Positions 1 through 10,712 are shown, counted from the stretch's first letter. The stretch is 64,000 nucleotides of DNA from Fragilaria crotonensis (GCA_022925895.1 JAKSYS010000147.1:41668-105667), one strand, 5' to 3'. The notes: generated by a model from the letters alone, not told the origin. Program-made: numbers and translations.

Positions 1-20
1 ACGAAGGCATCTTGCAGTCG

Positions 21-1154
21 ATGCCGTCAGTCGAGGACCTAAAATTTATCATTAAGAACCTGAGAAAGGCAAAGAAAGGCGCTGGTACCACATTTGGCAT
101 GATCACAACTTGGACCGTGTCATTACCACGGCAGTGGACATCAGACCGTCGAGCCAAAGTGTTGCATTGGTCAACGCAAGAGCTTGGATTCTCCATGCGG
201 ACCGGGGGGCCCTGCGTCGTATTTCTCAACGTAGCTGCGTCGAAAGCACCAACTCTTCTGTCGCTCTTGGAATCCGCGTTGACTTGTTATCGAAACCAAC
301 ATCCCGGTTTTGTCAATTCCAAGCCACTCGGTGGGCAGCCCATTATCTTTCAACGAGCGTCGCCACCGCCTTCACTGCCTCAAACTCTGCAGCCACGTGG
401 CTTCCGCGAGCCTTCCGGAGTTGATTCTCGCGACGATGAGCTCGTTCATGCACTTAACAGCCTTCGACTTTCCTCTGCTGATCAATCTCAGGTAGAAGGC
501 GCAAGTAGATTGGTCCGCATGGTCACGGTCGACCCGAACAATGACTTTCACGCAGCCGCTCCACCTCGTCATTCTGGGGAGTATTTTATGGGCAGCACAG
601 ACCTTGTCAGTCATATACATGTCACAAGTCCGCGAATTGCTCGGGGGCGGCTTTCTTCCAACGCCCGCCCTTCGACTTCTAGACGCCCAAGATTGCTGGT
701 GGAAACAGACCTCCGATCGAATACTGTAACGTCACCCTTTGTTAGACGCTCAAAAGCAACACTTTTCCAACATCCTGTCGAGGGCTTGGAGACTCCTCAC
801 ATGACGAGAAGAGCCTGCTGGGAAAGACCGAAGAGCGGTAGGGATTGGGGAGCGTCTGCCCGCTGCTGCAGTGGCATTCTTCGTGAGCTGACTGGGCGGT
901 TTGAATGTGCACTTGCGGGGGAAAGTGGGCAACTGGACGACGGTTCACCATTAGTGCACGAAGCAAAGCTCGTCCCTGTTTCCTTGGGCATTAACCGTAG
1001 CATGGAAGAAGTCGACGAAGAAACGGATCTGGAATCGTCAGCGAGCAAGAGTGAAATACAGGATGCATTTGACGATTATGACTTCAATCTTATGGCGCCA
1101 GCCCAGGAAGGAGTCGCCGAAGTAGCATCGGGGCTGATGCTTTTGCAGATCTAA
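21..1154 (+). CDS. Hypothetical acidic-tailed ORF, possible N-terminal part of the downstream F-box/kinase gene
   Basis: This is an open frame of about 378 codons with no stop back to the left window edge, so it may be 5'-partial; the first ATG is at 21. I recognise no domain. The last 80 residues are acidic and low in complexity, ending around DFNLMAPAQEG. In a second frame, just past 1121, an open stretch reads ADAFADLNLNETDGLNDEERV and runs without a stop into the F-box ORF that begins with the ATG at 1196. A single-base frame break near 1120-1150 would therefore join this ORF to the F-box/kinase gene. The alternative is an unrelated upstream gene or chance ORF. Two competing short frames between 110 and 495 lower confidence in the first 500 bases. 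Confidence 0.3.
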   Translation: MPSVEDLKFIIKNLRKAKKGAGTTFGMITTWTVSLPRQWTSDRRAKVLHWSTQELGFSMRTGGPCVVFLNVAASKAPTLLSLLESALTCYRNQHPGFVNSKPLGGQPIIFQRASPPPSLPQTLQPRGFREPSGVDSRDDELVHALNSLRLSSADQSQVEGASRLVRMVTVDPNNDFHAAAPPRHSGEYFMGSTDLVSHIHVTSPRIARGRLSSNARPSTSRRPRLLVETDLRSNTVTSPFVRRSKATLFQHPVEGLETPHMTRRACWERPKSGRDWGASARCCSGILRELTGRFECALAGESGQLDDGSPLVHEAKLVPVSLGINRSMEEVDEETDLESSASKSEIQDAFDDYDFNLMAPAQEGVAEVASGLMLLQI

Positions 1155-1195
1155 ATCTTAACGAAACAGACGGACTGAATGACGAGGAGAGAGTA

Positions 1196-3203
1196 ATGCG
1201 TCGTCGACTTGAGTCGATGGCGAAGCACAAGAGGGTTTCGCTGTGTGCAAGCGGACTTCTTGCCCGCAAGTCGACTTGTTCTTCTCGAAGCTCCTACTTC
1301 TCAAATCTCCCGAGGTTTTCAGTGGTGAGATCTACTCTAACTCTGACGGACAGCAACCGGTTCTCGTTTCTTCCGCTACAAGTGACATCAGATATGACGA
1401 ACGTTGATTCTATTTTCAACGAAAATGTGCTTTCGGATCCCAAAGTCCTGGTGACCATCTTTTCCTTTCTGAACGAGCACGAGTTGCTCTGCCGGACATC
1501 TCCTGTTTGCACGCAATGGGCTGACGCGAGTACAGAAGCGCACGCGAATTTAATGCTAATGAGTGTCGGGTGCGCTGAGCCAGAGGATTGTGATGATGAC
1601 CTTGACGACGATGCAGAGGAGTCTCTCAAAGCAGGATCTGTCATGACATCAATGGAACAGCCGTGGAAATACTTAGTCAACCAATACCCACACGCGTGCT
1701 TCCTGGCTGGTGGAGCATTCAAGAACGTTTACAAGGTTTTCAACGCATCCACTCAATCATACGAGGCCCTGTCGGTGATGTAAGTGCCAGATGAATCTGT
1801 CGCCTTTGAAATCTTTTGCTATTGCTTACTCGTTTTCTGCTCTAGGGACATCGAGATGATTGAAAGCACCGGAAACAAACACGTTGTCGGAGCCGAACTC
1901 GCAGTTTCTGCGATGCTTTCGTCACTAGTTCGCCGAAATATATGTCCGAATTTCGTTGTCACACGAAGAGTCTTCACATGTCCTTACGAACCGCCGAAGA
2001 CATTTTGGGGATCAGAAGATGACAGGAAACCTAGAGGTGGACAATACAGTCCGCGGCGATGTCAAGGTCGAAAGCCACGCGAACCCAGCGCGAAACATCG
2101 TTCGAGGTATCAATACATAAGAATGGAACTGTGTGCTGAAGGCGATGCCGAAGAATACTTAAAGCGGCAACCCGATGAATCTATCTCCCCCGAGGTGGCC
2201 AGAAATTTGATCTTTCAAGTCGCGTTTGCGATGCATGCAGCAGCAGATCGTTTTTCCCTGAAGCATTACGACTTGAAATTGCTTAACATTTTTCTCCAAA
2301 AGGTATCAGGAATTGACGCCGAGCTGACAACGCTTAGGTACGGTTTGGGATCACACATCTTCGCACTTGAGATGCCAACTGCCTCTGCAATTATTGCAAA
2401 GGTCGCTGATTATGGCACAGCGAATGTTCAAGCTGAATCCAATGGACAGCCTGCAACGATTGGGCAGTTCACTACTCTCGAAAACACACCGCCAGAGTTT
2501 ATGATTCTTGGTGATGCAGCGACGCAAGGTCATGGTCATGATGCATTCGGTCTGGGCCTCTGCATGCTTCACCTTTTTACAGGGCACGCTCCGTACGAAG
2601 AGATACTTGCTGATGTAACGTGTCCATCTGGTTTGAAGGCCATACTCCAAGGTATCTGGGAAGATGATCTCTCCGAAGGTTACAGTGTGATCCGATCGGT
2701 TATTTTGGCGGACGTTTACAAAGATGAAGGAGGCGCTGTTATAGAGGGCGAGCCTGATGGTACGCTGTATGACACGTTTTACCGCTACCTTGTGTTGTTT
2801 GGTATCCCTGATAAGAAGTACAAGGAGAAGGCGCACGACCGAGTATGGAAGGCGATCGCATTTTCCTTGGAAGGGGAGGCAAAGGGCGTATGTACGGGAA
2901 ACGCTCGCAGGCACAAGGGAGCAGATTTTGAGCAGTTTGAGGAGGATCAAAAGAAATACTCTTTGAGACATGGGACGAATTCTTTCATTTCTCGCGCTCG
3001 TGAAGGGCTCGAGAAAGTCTCTGGCGGGTTGGAACTCCTCTTCACTCGTAGACTTCGATCCTGAGAGGCGGGCCACGGCTTGCGATGTTCTCAATTCCCA
3101 GTTTATGATTCCACTTCGAGAGGACCCTGCCAAGATGCGCACCATCACTGACAGCAACCCATCGAATCATGCCATCTCTTTCATGGCATATGCTACTAAA
3201 TAG
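1196..3203 (+). CDS. F-box protein with C-terminal protein-kinase-like domain (one intron, one frame break)
   Basis: An F-box-like segment (LVTIFSFLNEHELLCRTSPVC) lies about 90 residues from the ATG at 1196. An acidic patch and a protein-kinase fold follow: glycine-loop region LAGGAFKNVYKV, catalytic loop HYDLKLLN, metal-binding DYG, and a C-terminal DFDPERRATA motif typical of the last kinase helices. A 66-bp GT-AG intron at 1780-1845 (GTAAGT...CTCTAG) restores the frame exactly as VMDIEM. Near 3035-3045 the frame must change for the conserved DFDPERR end to be read; no intron fits, so this is a frame break. The beta-3 lysine expected in an A-x-K motif reads ALSVMD, so serine replaces lysine. 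F-box proteins usually recruit substrates to SCF ubiquitin ligases; fusion to a kinase is uncommon. Substrate unknown. Confidence 0.65.
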
Positions 3204-3280
3204 ATTACGAAGAGCCTCACTTGCTCTATTCAATCATGTTAGGCTAAATCTTAAGGCATGATTAGAATGAACACGCAAGC

Positions 3281-3480
3281 AGCCAATGAGGTTTTTTACA
3301 AGTGTCCTGGACAGTTGTGCAATGTCTCGTGCAAGTAAGCATCATAGTCCGGACAAAACACTTTCTTTCTCTCCGGGCGCAGCCTATGAGCTTTTCGACA
3401 AGCATCCTGGACAGTTATGCAATGTCTCGTGCAAGTAAGCATCGCAGTCCGGACAAAACACATTCTTACACTCCGGGCAT
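3281..3480. repeat. Tandem duplication, period exactly 100 bp, covering the Ssl1 zinc-finger 3' end
   Basis: Positions 3281-3380 and 3381-3480 align base for base without gaps, with about 14 differences in 100 (roughly 86 percent identity). The inner copy encodes the last residues of Ssl1 (FCPDCDAYLHETLHNCPGC). The outer copy lies beyond the stop codon and would encode FCPDYDAYLHETLHNCPGH in another frame, with a zinc-binding cysteine already lost. The outer copy is therefore a non-functional duplicate in the 3' untranslated region. Confidence 0.9.
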
Positions 3481-4823
3481 TGAAATCGAAGGATTTCATC
3501 TCCAACAGTATCCGATAAAGGGGTCTTCGCCTTTTTGTCATTGTTTGAGCTGATGTCGGCTATGATAATGGTTCCGATCATTTTCAAGCATGCGAAGCAA
3601 CATCGATCGAAGTCCTCTGACTCAGCCACAAGGGAGTCGTTCATGGTAAAGACTTGAATGTTTCCACTCGCGAGATGGTTCAACGATTGGGTCCTACCGA
3701 GTTCTGCCTCTATAGGAACTTCCGCGAAGGGAGGCACGGGGAATAAGTGGTGGAAGGAACGTGCCAAGTGTGGCGCCAACACAAGTTTAAGTCCGCACAC
3801 GACACAATCTGTCGGCAATTCCGATTGTTTCGCTTGACATTGAGGACATACAAAGGCAGTGCGGGCCAAAATTTTGGTATCGCGGGTGGCGTGAACCAAG
3901 GTGGGAACGTCACCGGAGGCCCTCGTAGGAAAGCCCATTCGAACCATCTCACAGCCACCGGCGCCGCCGGATCCAAAGGAACTCGGAATGGCCGGCGGTG
4001 GAGTACATTGACCGCCAAGAAGCCAATCTCGAAAGTGACCCTTATCCAAGCAAACTCCCATGACACCACTCGTTTCTTCGGCCAATTTGCGGCAGACGTG
4101 AAGCTCGGCTGATAGAGCGAAAGAAGAAACTCGAACGTTGGCCGCTTGCAGGCGAGGGAGAGTTTCTGTCAAAATATTGCCAGGATCGCAAGTGGATAGT
4201 GCACCGAAGAGCACCACAATTTCTCTGGATCCGTGACGAGGTTGGTGGCCAAGAGAGCGACCTGCCACTTCGAGACCATTCTGAAGAGAGAATTCTCCAC
4301 CCTTACTTGGGTGTTCCGATGCCGCTAGGACTCCAAACGACTCCAGAGCCACCTTGTGGGCCTTCGAATTGGACGAGAGTTGCGATAGGATCTCTGCCTC
4401 TCCATCTCTCAAGATCACGAATCCCAAGTGAGAGAGGGGATTCTGGTCGAAGTATTCGTGAACGAACTCTTGCAACAAATTGAGCGTAACTTCCAATCTC
4501 GAGCCTGGTGGAATGACAGGATCTTTCGTTCTCATCCAACGACTCGCATCAATGACTATGTACATGTAACGAATCATATCGCGCACAACTCGCTTCCGTT
4601 TCTGGGAATAGTCTGTCTGTTCCAGACGTTTGCGACGACGTCGAATGGCTTGCGCAGCAGATTCTGACGCCGTGGAGATGATGTTTCCCTCTTCATCTTC
4701 TTGAACGGCAGTGTCCCATGTCGCTTCTCCGGACTCTTCCCAACGATGCTGGGCTGGTCCGCCTTCTGTCGAAGCCACAGCGACGGCAGAGATGCTCATT
4801 GGCATTTGTGATTGCAGGGACAT
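3384..4823 (-). CDS. SSL1: TFIIH core subunit p44/Ssl1 (GTF2H2)
   Basis: An intact 479-residue frame. A von Willebrand A-like domain follows the basic stretch (RRRRKRLEQTDYSQKRKRVVRDMIRYMYIV...), with IDASRWM in place of the canonical DxSxS site, as is usual in Ssl1. The C-terminal third has a zinc ribbon (CPQCQAK...CVVCGLKL) and a final C4-type RING-like finger (CCFACLK, CPECKNVFCPDCDAYLHETLHNCPGC). In TFIIH, this subunit contacts and stimulates the XPD helicase for transcription initiation and nucleotide excision repair in the nucleus. Length and domain order match the family, and no intron is needed. The 3' end sits in a 100-bp tandem duplication that adds a second, dead copy of the finger downstream. 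Confidence 0.95.
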   Translation of the reverse strand: MSLQSQMPMSISAVAVASTEGGPAQHRWEESGEATWDTAVQEDEEGNIISTASESAAQAIRRRRKRLEQTDYSQKRKRVVRDMIRYMYIVIDASRWMRTKDPVIPPGSRLEVTLNLLQEFVHEYFDQNPLSHLGFVILRDGEAEILSQLSSNSKAHKVALESFGVLAASEHPSKGGEFSLQNGLEVAGRSLGHQPRHGSREIVVLFGALSTCDPGNILTETLPRLQAANVRVSSFALSAELHVCRKLAEETSGVMGVCLDKGHFRDWLLGGQCTPPPAIPSSFGSGGAGGCEMVRMGFPTRASGDVPTLVHATRDTKILARTAFVCPQCQAKQSELPTDCVVCGLKLVLAPHLARSFHHLFPVPPFAEVPIEAELGRTQSLNHLASGNIQVFTMNDSLVAESEDFDRCCFACLKMIGTIIIADISSNNDKKAKTPLSDTVGDEILRFQCPECKNVFCPDCDAYLHETLHNCPGCLSKSS

Positions 4824-5524
4824 GTTGGCGACAAGGCTGTATCAATGATGTTGTGTACTTCCTTAACACATCCATCGGCGGATCCGAAGGTACTGATGTC
4901 TGTTTCATTTCATCGAGCAAGTCAAATCATGACATCGGAGTCCACGGCACTCGGGTTGGGCTACTATAATGTTGTAGTCGAATAGATGGTACTGTAGTAT
5001 GATACAGTACTGTGTACTGTCCCAATTGTTTGTATGATAATCTGTATCCCCCTGGTACAATGTACCTGGTACCTGGTACTGTAGAGTAGCTGTAGAGCGA
5101 TAGTGCGCCAAGCTAGTGAGCATACTTGGTCTACCGGTAGTACAGTATGTCATATGTGACATATGTGGGTTCCGCCGACATCGCACGTAAGGAACGTCGA
5201 ATGGACACGAATGATTACAAGTACTTGTACCTGGTAGAATGTACAGTACTTGTAAAGGTATTCTACTCGAGTACAAGTACAAGTACTGGGAGCGGAGACC
5301 GGAGGCCGGAGGCCCAGTACGATAACCACACCATTTCCGTAGTCTGCTTTACAACAGTATTCTGTAAACTGTACGCATTTTCGTACCAGTAGCACGTACT
5401 GCAGACCACATACGATCAGTACTCCAGTACTCATTAGTACAGTACACGGTGCACGATACTTCAGTACTCGAATTTGGAAGAGAAGCATAAAGTTTGAAGT
5501 GTGACGCCAAAAAAAAAGATCTCC
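4824..5524. other. Intergenic GTAC-rich segment between Ssl1 and SGT1
   Basis: No gene is supported here. From about 4960 to 5480 the sequence is packed with GTAC palindromes and variants (tactgtac, ggtacctggtac, actcgagtac). The same composition recurs at many gene boundaries in this window. The two flanking genes are divergent, so both promoters must lie in this segment. Confidence 0.6.
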
Positions 5525-6799
5525 ATGGATTCAGCAGATGAGATCTTGTCAACCGAGGCCTCTCTGGCTATCGGGGACTCTTACTTCATCGATGAAGACT
5601 ACGAGAGTGCTGTCAATGCATACGCTGTTGCGCTTTCCACGTACCATGGCAACGAAGGAGGCGAACGAGGGAGTGTCACACAGTTTCGAGTCCTGTCCCA
5701 CAAGGCCGCCGCGCTTTTACGACTGGATCGCTACGACGAAGCAGTGCATGATGGCAAACTCGCGTTGGCTGGATTTGTACCAGGATTGAGAGAAGGGGAA
5801 ACGGAAGCATGCTATCACCGAGTGGGAGTCGCGCTCTTTCGACTCGAACGATACGACGAGGCACTAGCAATGTTGGAACAGGCCTCACAACTTGCATCTT
5901 TGAACCACAAGCGAGATACCAAAACCAAGCACGACGAATATATTCAACGTTGCAAGGACGCCAAGCTGCATCAAGATGTGCATATGGTTGAGCCTGAAGA
6001 TTCAGACATGGTCATTGTTGAAGAAATTGAACAGAAAGCACCGGCCCAATCGTTCAGTTCACCTACAGTCGCTACTATTACAACTTCTAAAATCCAGAAA
6101 CCATCCATGCCCAAATATCAATACTACCAGAACGACAAAGTCATGACAATTGCAATTCTTGAACCCAACATGCGGAATGAGGATCTTCAAGTCACTTTTG
6201 GAACGAAACGGTTGACTGTCATTGTCAAAAAGCAGGGTTTCGACTTTACAGTCATTTGTGGAAAGCTCTTTGACAAGGTTGACACTCAAAAATGCAAAGT
6301 GGTCATCAAGAATGATAAATTACTCATAAAACTTCAGAAAGCCGACCCTCATGACTGGCACGAACTGTTTAGCAAACGATTGAACGACGACGATGATGAT
6401 GACGACGACGACGATGACACCAGGAAGAAGAAGAAACCAACGACTGCGATCGCCCCGGACGAAGTTCCAATCGTTCAACCGGGCAAAAAGACTGTCCCTC
6501 GACCGTATTCATCTCATCGTGACTGGGATGCCATTGAACGGAATCTGAAGGAACAAGAGAAGCAAGAAAAGCCGCAGGGAGAGGAGGCCATGAATGCTCT
6601 CTTTCAACAGATTTATGCCAAGGCCGATCCTGACACGCAGCGCGCCATGATTAAATCCTATCAGACATCAGGAGGAACAGTCTTGTCCACTAATTGGGGA
6701 GAGGTTAAGGAAAAGGATTACGAGAAGGAACGAGAAGCACCGAAAGGGATGGAATGGAAGACCTGGGAGGGTGAAAAACTGGACAAGAAGAAACCGTAG
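5525..6799 (+). CDS. SGT1: SGT1 co-chaperone (TPR-CS-SGS)
   Basis: A 424-residue protein from the ATG at 5525; the in-frame GTG at 5501 is not needed. Residues 1-135 form TPR repeats (YESAVNAYAVAL, YDEAVHDGKLAL, YDEALAMLEQA). A CS domain follows at about 195-285 (KYQYYQNDKVMTIAILEPN), then an aspartate run and a C-terminal SGS domain (RDWDAIERNLKEQEK ... GMEWKTWEGEKL). This is the full family architecture. SGT1 bridges HSP90 to client complexes, including SCF ubiquitin ligases and kinetochore assembly in other eukaryotes. The acidic run is encoded by a GAY microsatellite at about 6385-6420. The frame is intact and the gene intronless. Confidence 0.95.
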   Translation: MDSADEILSTEASLAIGDSYFIDEDYESAVNAYAVALSTYHGNEGGERGSVTQFRVLSHKAAALLRLDRYDEAVHDGKLALAGFVPGLREGETEACYHRVGVALFRLERYDEALAMLEQASQLASLNHKRDTKTKHDEYIQRCKDAKLHQDVHMVEPEDSDMVIVEEIEQKAPAQSFSSPTVATITTSKIQKPSMPKYQYYQNDKVMTIAILEPNMRNEDLQVTFGTKRLTVIVKKQGFDFTVICGKLFDKVDTQKCKVVIKNDKLLIKLQKADPHDWHELFSKRLNDDDDDDDDDDDTRKKKKPTTAIAPDEVPIVQPGKKTVPRPYSSHRDWDAIERNLKEQEKQEKPQGEEAMNALFQQIYAKADPDTQRAMIKSYQTSGGTVLSTNWGEVKEKDYEKEREAPKGMEWKTWEGEKLDKKKP

Positions 6800-6917
6800 G
6801 GTAGTGATTATCGTTTCCCTACTAGAGATGGCCCTATGGTTTGTTGCGTGCTTCCCTGCATCTCGGCTCAAATTGGGATGTCCTAATGACGCATGTAATA
6901 TGAAATGTAACCGTTGT

Positions 6918-8383
6918 TTACGAACATTTGACTACAATGCAGCTGGCGTCATCCACCTTCCCACCCAACCCATTGCTGTAATCAGGATCTCTATTGCGCA
7001 TTGCAAGCTTGGCATAGGGAGTGTCGGCATTCGAGTCGAGTGACACTCGACGCGATTGTTCCACAATTTTTCGTGTTATCGTCGCCGCCCGAAATTTCCC
7101 ATTGCTCAAACACAAGTCACAAATCTCAGTATCCTTCAAATTATCAAAAATTCCATCGGATCCCATGATGATAAAGTCACCCTTCTGTACTTTGATGGTT
7201 AACCTTGTTCCATCCTTGGGTCGATCAGGTGAGTCTTCAGACAGTTGATAGGGACAATCAAAGTAGTGCACAATTTCCTTGGTCTTGGCCACGATCTTGC
7301 CGTCCCGAACGACTACACATAGCGAGTCACCCAAATTCAAGACTGTCAAATCGCCGTCTTCACTTAGGGACCCTACCACCGCAGTGCTTGCACCGGTTGC
7401 AGCTTTGTCGGCATATTGGGCAGCCTCGGTGAGTATCTTGGTCATTTGTGGAAATGACAGAACTTCATCTTTCTTCACAAGAGCTTTCATTTCATTTGCC
7501 AACGTGAGGGAATAGAGGGGCACACCGTCAAGCTTTTCCGCACCCGACACTCCATCAAAAACTCCAAAGTTCCGTCCCTTGATAAATACCGCATCCTCAC
7601 CACCCCATCTCACCTTGGCGGGATGGGGCAATACATATGCGGCCACATCCACTTCAGGACTGACGGTGACGTGTCAATCGTCGTAGGTGTTGTGACGGGA
7701 GAAGGTTTGACCACGGCGGCATCCGCAACAACCGCTTTCGTCGTCGCAGGTGCAACGGTTCCGTTCGCGTCGTCGTCTTGGTTTGATCGAGTAAGTACTG
7801 ATTTGATGACACCCAATCCGAAACGACGTTTCTTGGTCTCGACAGAAGGGGTATCTACTGGTGTACCATTTTCTGAATCTTCTTCCTCCTTCTTCCTTTT
7901 GTTGAAGAAACCAAACGGACCTCCACCTGAAGCTTCTTTTACGGTTTTTTGAGACGTGTCCTCTTGTGCCACTGCACTCGTTGCAGTGACAGTAGTTGTA
8001 GATTTCTGCGTCGTTGCCGAGACAGCGCCGGCTTGGTACTCTCGTTGCTTTGCCTGTGCCACTTTGCTTTGATTGGGATTGAGCGAGACAAGAGGGAAGG
8101 TAGGCGTCGGTGGCACCCACAGAGATTCGCCGGTTGCTCCATTGAAGTAATAAACGAGCCCAGTGTTTTCTTCGTCCAAATACGCAGCCCAATCACCCTC
8201 TTGTGCCAACGGTTCTACGAACAAACGCGACGTTGATGACGAATCCGTGTTTCGTGTTGTTGTTGTTGTTGTTGAGAAAGAGTGGAACAAACGGCCACTG
8301 CTCCCAACAAAGGCGTAACCTCCTCCGACCAGATGGAGCATCAATGTCGTGGCGACGACGGACGTTGACGCAAAACACTTCAT
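6918..8383 (-). CDS. Plastid-targeted WW-domain / PP2C-type (PPTC7-like) phosphatase fusion, one frame break
   Basis: The ATG at 8383 opens a signal-peptide-like N-terminus (VVATTLMLHLVGGGYAFVGSS) whose GYAFVG resembles the diatom ASAFAP cleavage motif. A WW domain lies around residues 62-95 (GDWAAYLDEENTGLVYYFN...SLWVPP). After a low-complexity linker, a PP2C domain of the PPTC7/SpoIIE-like type reads LPHPAKVRWGGEDAVFI, FGVFDGVSG, GASTAVVGSL, LNLGDSL, GDFIIMGSDGIFDNL and KVDDASCIVV, so the metal-binding aspartates are present. The two halves are in different frames that overlap at 7610-7652; continuity needs a one-base change near 7655-7675. No intron fits. Either an assembly indel splits a true fusion, or two genes overlap; the lack of a good start and of a separate promoter for the phosphatase favours fusion. 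Confidence 0.75.
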
Positions 8384-8740
8384 TATTGTATTCTTGACTC
8401 AATGTTACACCAGTAGTAGCGAGACAGTGGACTCCGCAACTCCTGCTGCTCGAGACAACCCAATCGGCACTATGGATACAATAACAAAAGTTGATAGCGA
8501 TTAGAGTCGGTGCAGTGGTGTGCTACACTTATTAGCATACTATATATATGTATACTATGTACAATTATATATGCAATTTGCAATCACTGTACCAGTCCAT
8601 TTCACCATTTTCTCCCTGGTCCTATCTGAACACTTGTCTGCTCTGACGCGATGACGTTTGCCGCACCTCTTAAAATCCGGGTACTTGTATCATACCTAAT
8701 TGCGATCACGATTTTATCATGATTAGCCTCGGCACTCGGT
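8384..8740. other. Intergenic, no gene seen
   Basis: Presumed promoter side of the WW-phosphatase. It is AT-rich around 8530-8580 (tatatatgtatac). I see no coding region or RNA gene. Confidence 0.4.
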
Positions 8741-8980
8741 AGGGTAAGAAGGTTGTCCTTCATTTTACCCATAGAGAGGGTAAAAGGTATGTACGAAAGG
8801 TGAAGGTAAAGGTAACGATAGCCCTTGAAGGGTATATCCTGAAGGGTAAAGGTAAAACATTTCCTTGAAGGGTAACGGTAAAGGTAATGATTTTCCTTCA
8901 TGGGTAATTTCCTGAAGGGTAAAGGTAATGCATTGGATTACCCATTAATCGTACCCTTTACCTGTTACCCTTCATAAGGT
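8741..8980. repeat. Degenerate GGGTAAAGGTAA-type repeat cluster
   Basis: About 240 bp built from repeated words of the form TCCTTGAAGGGTAAAGGTAA. There are at least five clear copies of the GGGTAA core, at 8778, 8845, 8869, 8901 and 8917, and a reversed TTACCC form at 8763, 8938 and 8967. It resembles a decayed minisatellite or telomere-like TTACCC/GGGTAA motif. Confidence 0.7.
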
Positions 8981-10712
8981 AGGTCCAGATATCGATCACG
9001 GTCAAGATAAATGATGCGTAGGATATCTATACTTTGGTATGATACTCAAGCAGCATGTAGCGTGAGCATCTGATACCTGATTCTTCTGTGATTCGCTTAT
9101 CTCTGGTGCGGTATTCTAATGTAAAGCACATCTGCTTGGTTTTAATTGTATGTAGAAGCCACAAGTTAGACAAGAAATGCATTTTTATAGAGAATTACCG
9201 TACATTGCTGGAGTACTTGCACTTGCGGATCTGAACTGTGTTCAACGTTCAACGTAGGTGATTGCGTGACATTCTTATCATCTCCACAGTTCATGGAAGT
9301 ATGACATCTTTTGATCGGCCGCCGCTTCTGATATAGAAGCATGATGCTATATCAGCCAGAGTCGGCAAATCGAAGCAGCCAAATGCAATGAGCGCCTGCC
9401 ATTCTTTCACGAGCCGCATGACATGTTCTTCAAGGGTTTCTTGCATTTTGTGTCCATTCGCTCATGGCGGCAAGATTTGTTCTACGACATGTGATCATGT
9501 GATGAAAACTCAGCCAATGTGATGACGACTGAAAGACGTGATACTACTTTTGGTATGCTGTGTACAAAATTCAATGCCTGTTTTATTGCACTCATATTCA
9601 TGTCATGAAAGAATAGATAAATTGCTATCCAATTTGTGTGTTTTGTAATTACTACTACGGAGTACACCTGTAAGACCCAGCAGCACCCTTATGATACCAA
9701 AATATCAAGGTATACAAAAACAAAAACAGATTTGTTTTTGTTTTCCAAAATCACCAAATTTACTAGCAGAAGCCAACTGGCAACAATGAAATGTTATTAT
9801 TAGGATGACCCTCATGTCCCAAAGGTTCACAAAACCATTGAGTGTTTGTAAATTGCAACAGAAACAAAATTGGATCACTAGGATTCTATATTCCTTTGGA
9901 TACTATCACTAGGTATGGTATTCTATGTGTGGGGACCACTTGTAGGAGTATCAGACACCAACATCTGATACATGTGCTGCCATTGTACAGTATATCCAGA
10001 AAATGCACCCATTCACAGTGACAAATCATCATTGTCAAAAAGAGATCACAAGAATGTCAAGTCCTTTCCATGTCACTACATTCCCAATGGTATTGATGGG
10101 AGCAGCATTGCTTTTGCTGCAGGATGTGGTATGGAAGCAAGGCAGATGATTGATGATGAATTGTGTTGTGCTTTGTTCAGTACTGGTAGTGTGAGTGTCA
10201 AGTGTGATGAATGCCACAAAAGATAACAAGGGAATGAAAATGCATCCATGACTGACTCGTTTGAATAGTTTGCTCACTTTTCTGTTCGATACTCGGAGTA
10301 CCTGGCACCGTTTTAGTAGGGGTGCAGCCGCAAAAAATCTAACAAATCTGCTTTTGTTTTTGTAAACATAATTCTCATGAGGGTGACCCTAAGCATGATC
10401 ATACTTTAACATTTCACAAACAAGATGCTCAGTCAGTTTTCCGCAAAGTTTCTTTTTGCTTTAAGCATCGGCTTAAGACAAATCGAGTCCAAAAGATCTG
10501 TACATGGGATAAATTGAAAACTTTAAAAAGTTGACGACCATAAAGAGTGATCGCTCAAGGCATCAGAACCTAAGACTTCACAACTATTTTGAAACACATC
10601 AATCATGATGGCTGGGATTGCATACCGCATACCAGTAATTGTGACTCAGTCAGATGCGTGCGCTTGAAGAGCTGTAGCTCGTCCAATTTAATGTAATCGA
10701 TAAATTAAGCGT
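8981..10712. other. Long non-coding stretch with an inverted AT-rich motif pair
   Basis: No supported gene in about 1.7 kb; the longest frame (9972-10226, 84 codons) has no recognisable features. The motif at 9716-9735 (acaaaaacaaaaacagattt) recurs in reverse complement at 10343-10362 with one mismatch. The first copy also contains a small hairpin at 9721-9740. The segment could be an old non-autonomous element, but no target duplication was found. Confidence 0.35.

Noticed and set aside
2351-3157. 268-codon minus-strand ORF opposite the kinase domain
   Set aside because: Antisense shadow. The plus strand holds clear kinase motifs in the same interval.
9972-10226. 84-codon plus-strand ORF in the gene-poor stretch
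   Set aside because: No domain, no conserved feature, and no sign of splicing. The length is expected by chance.
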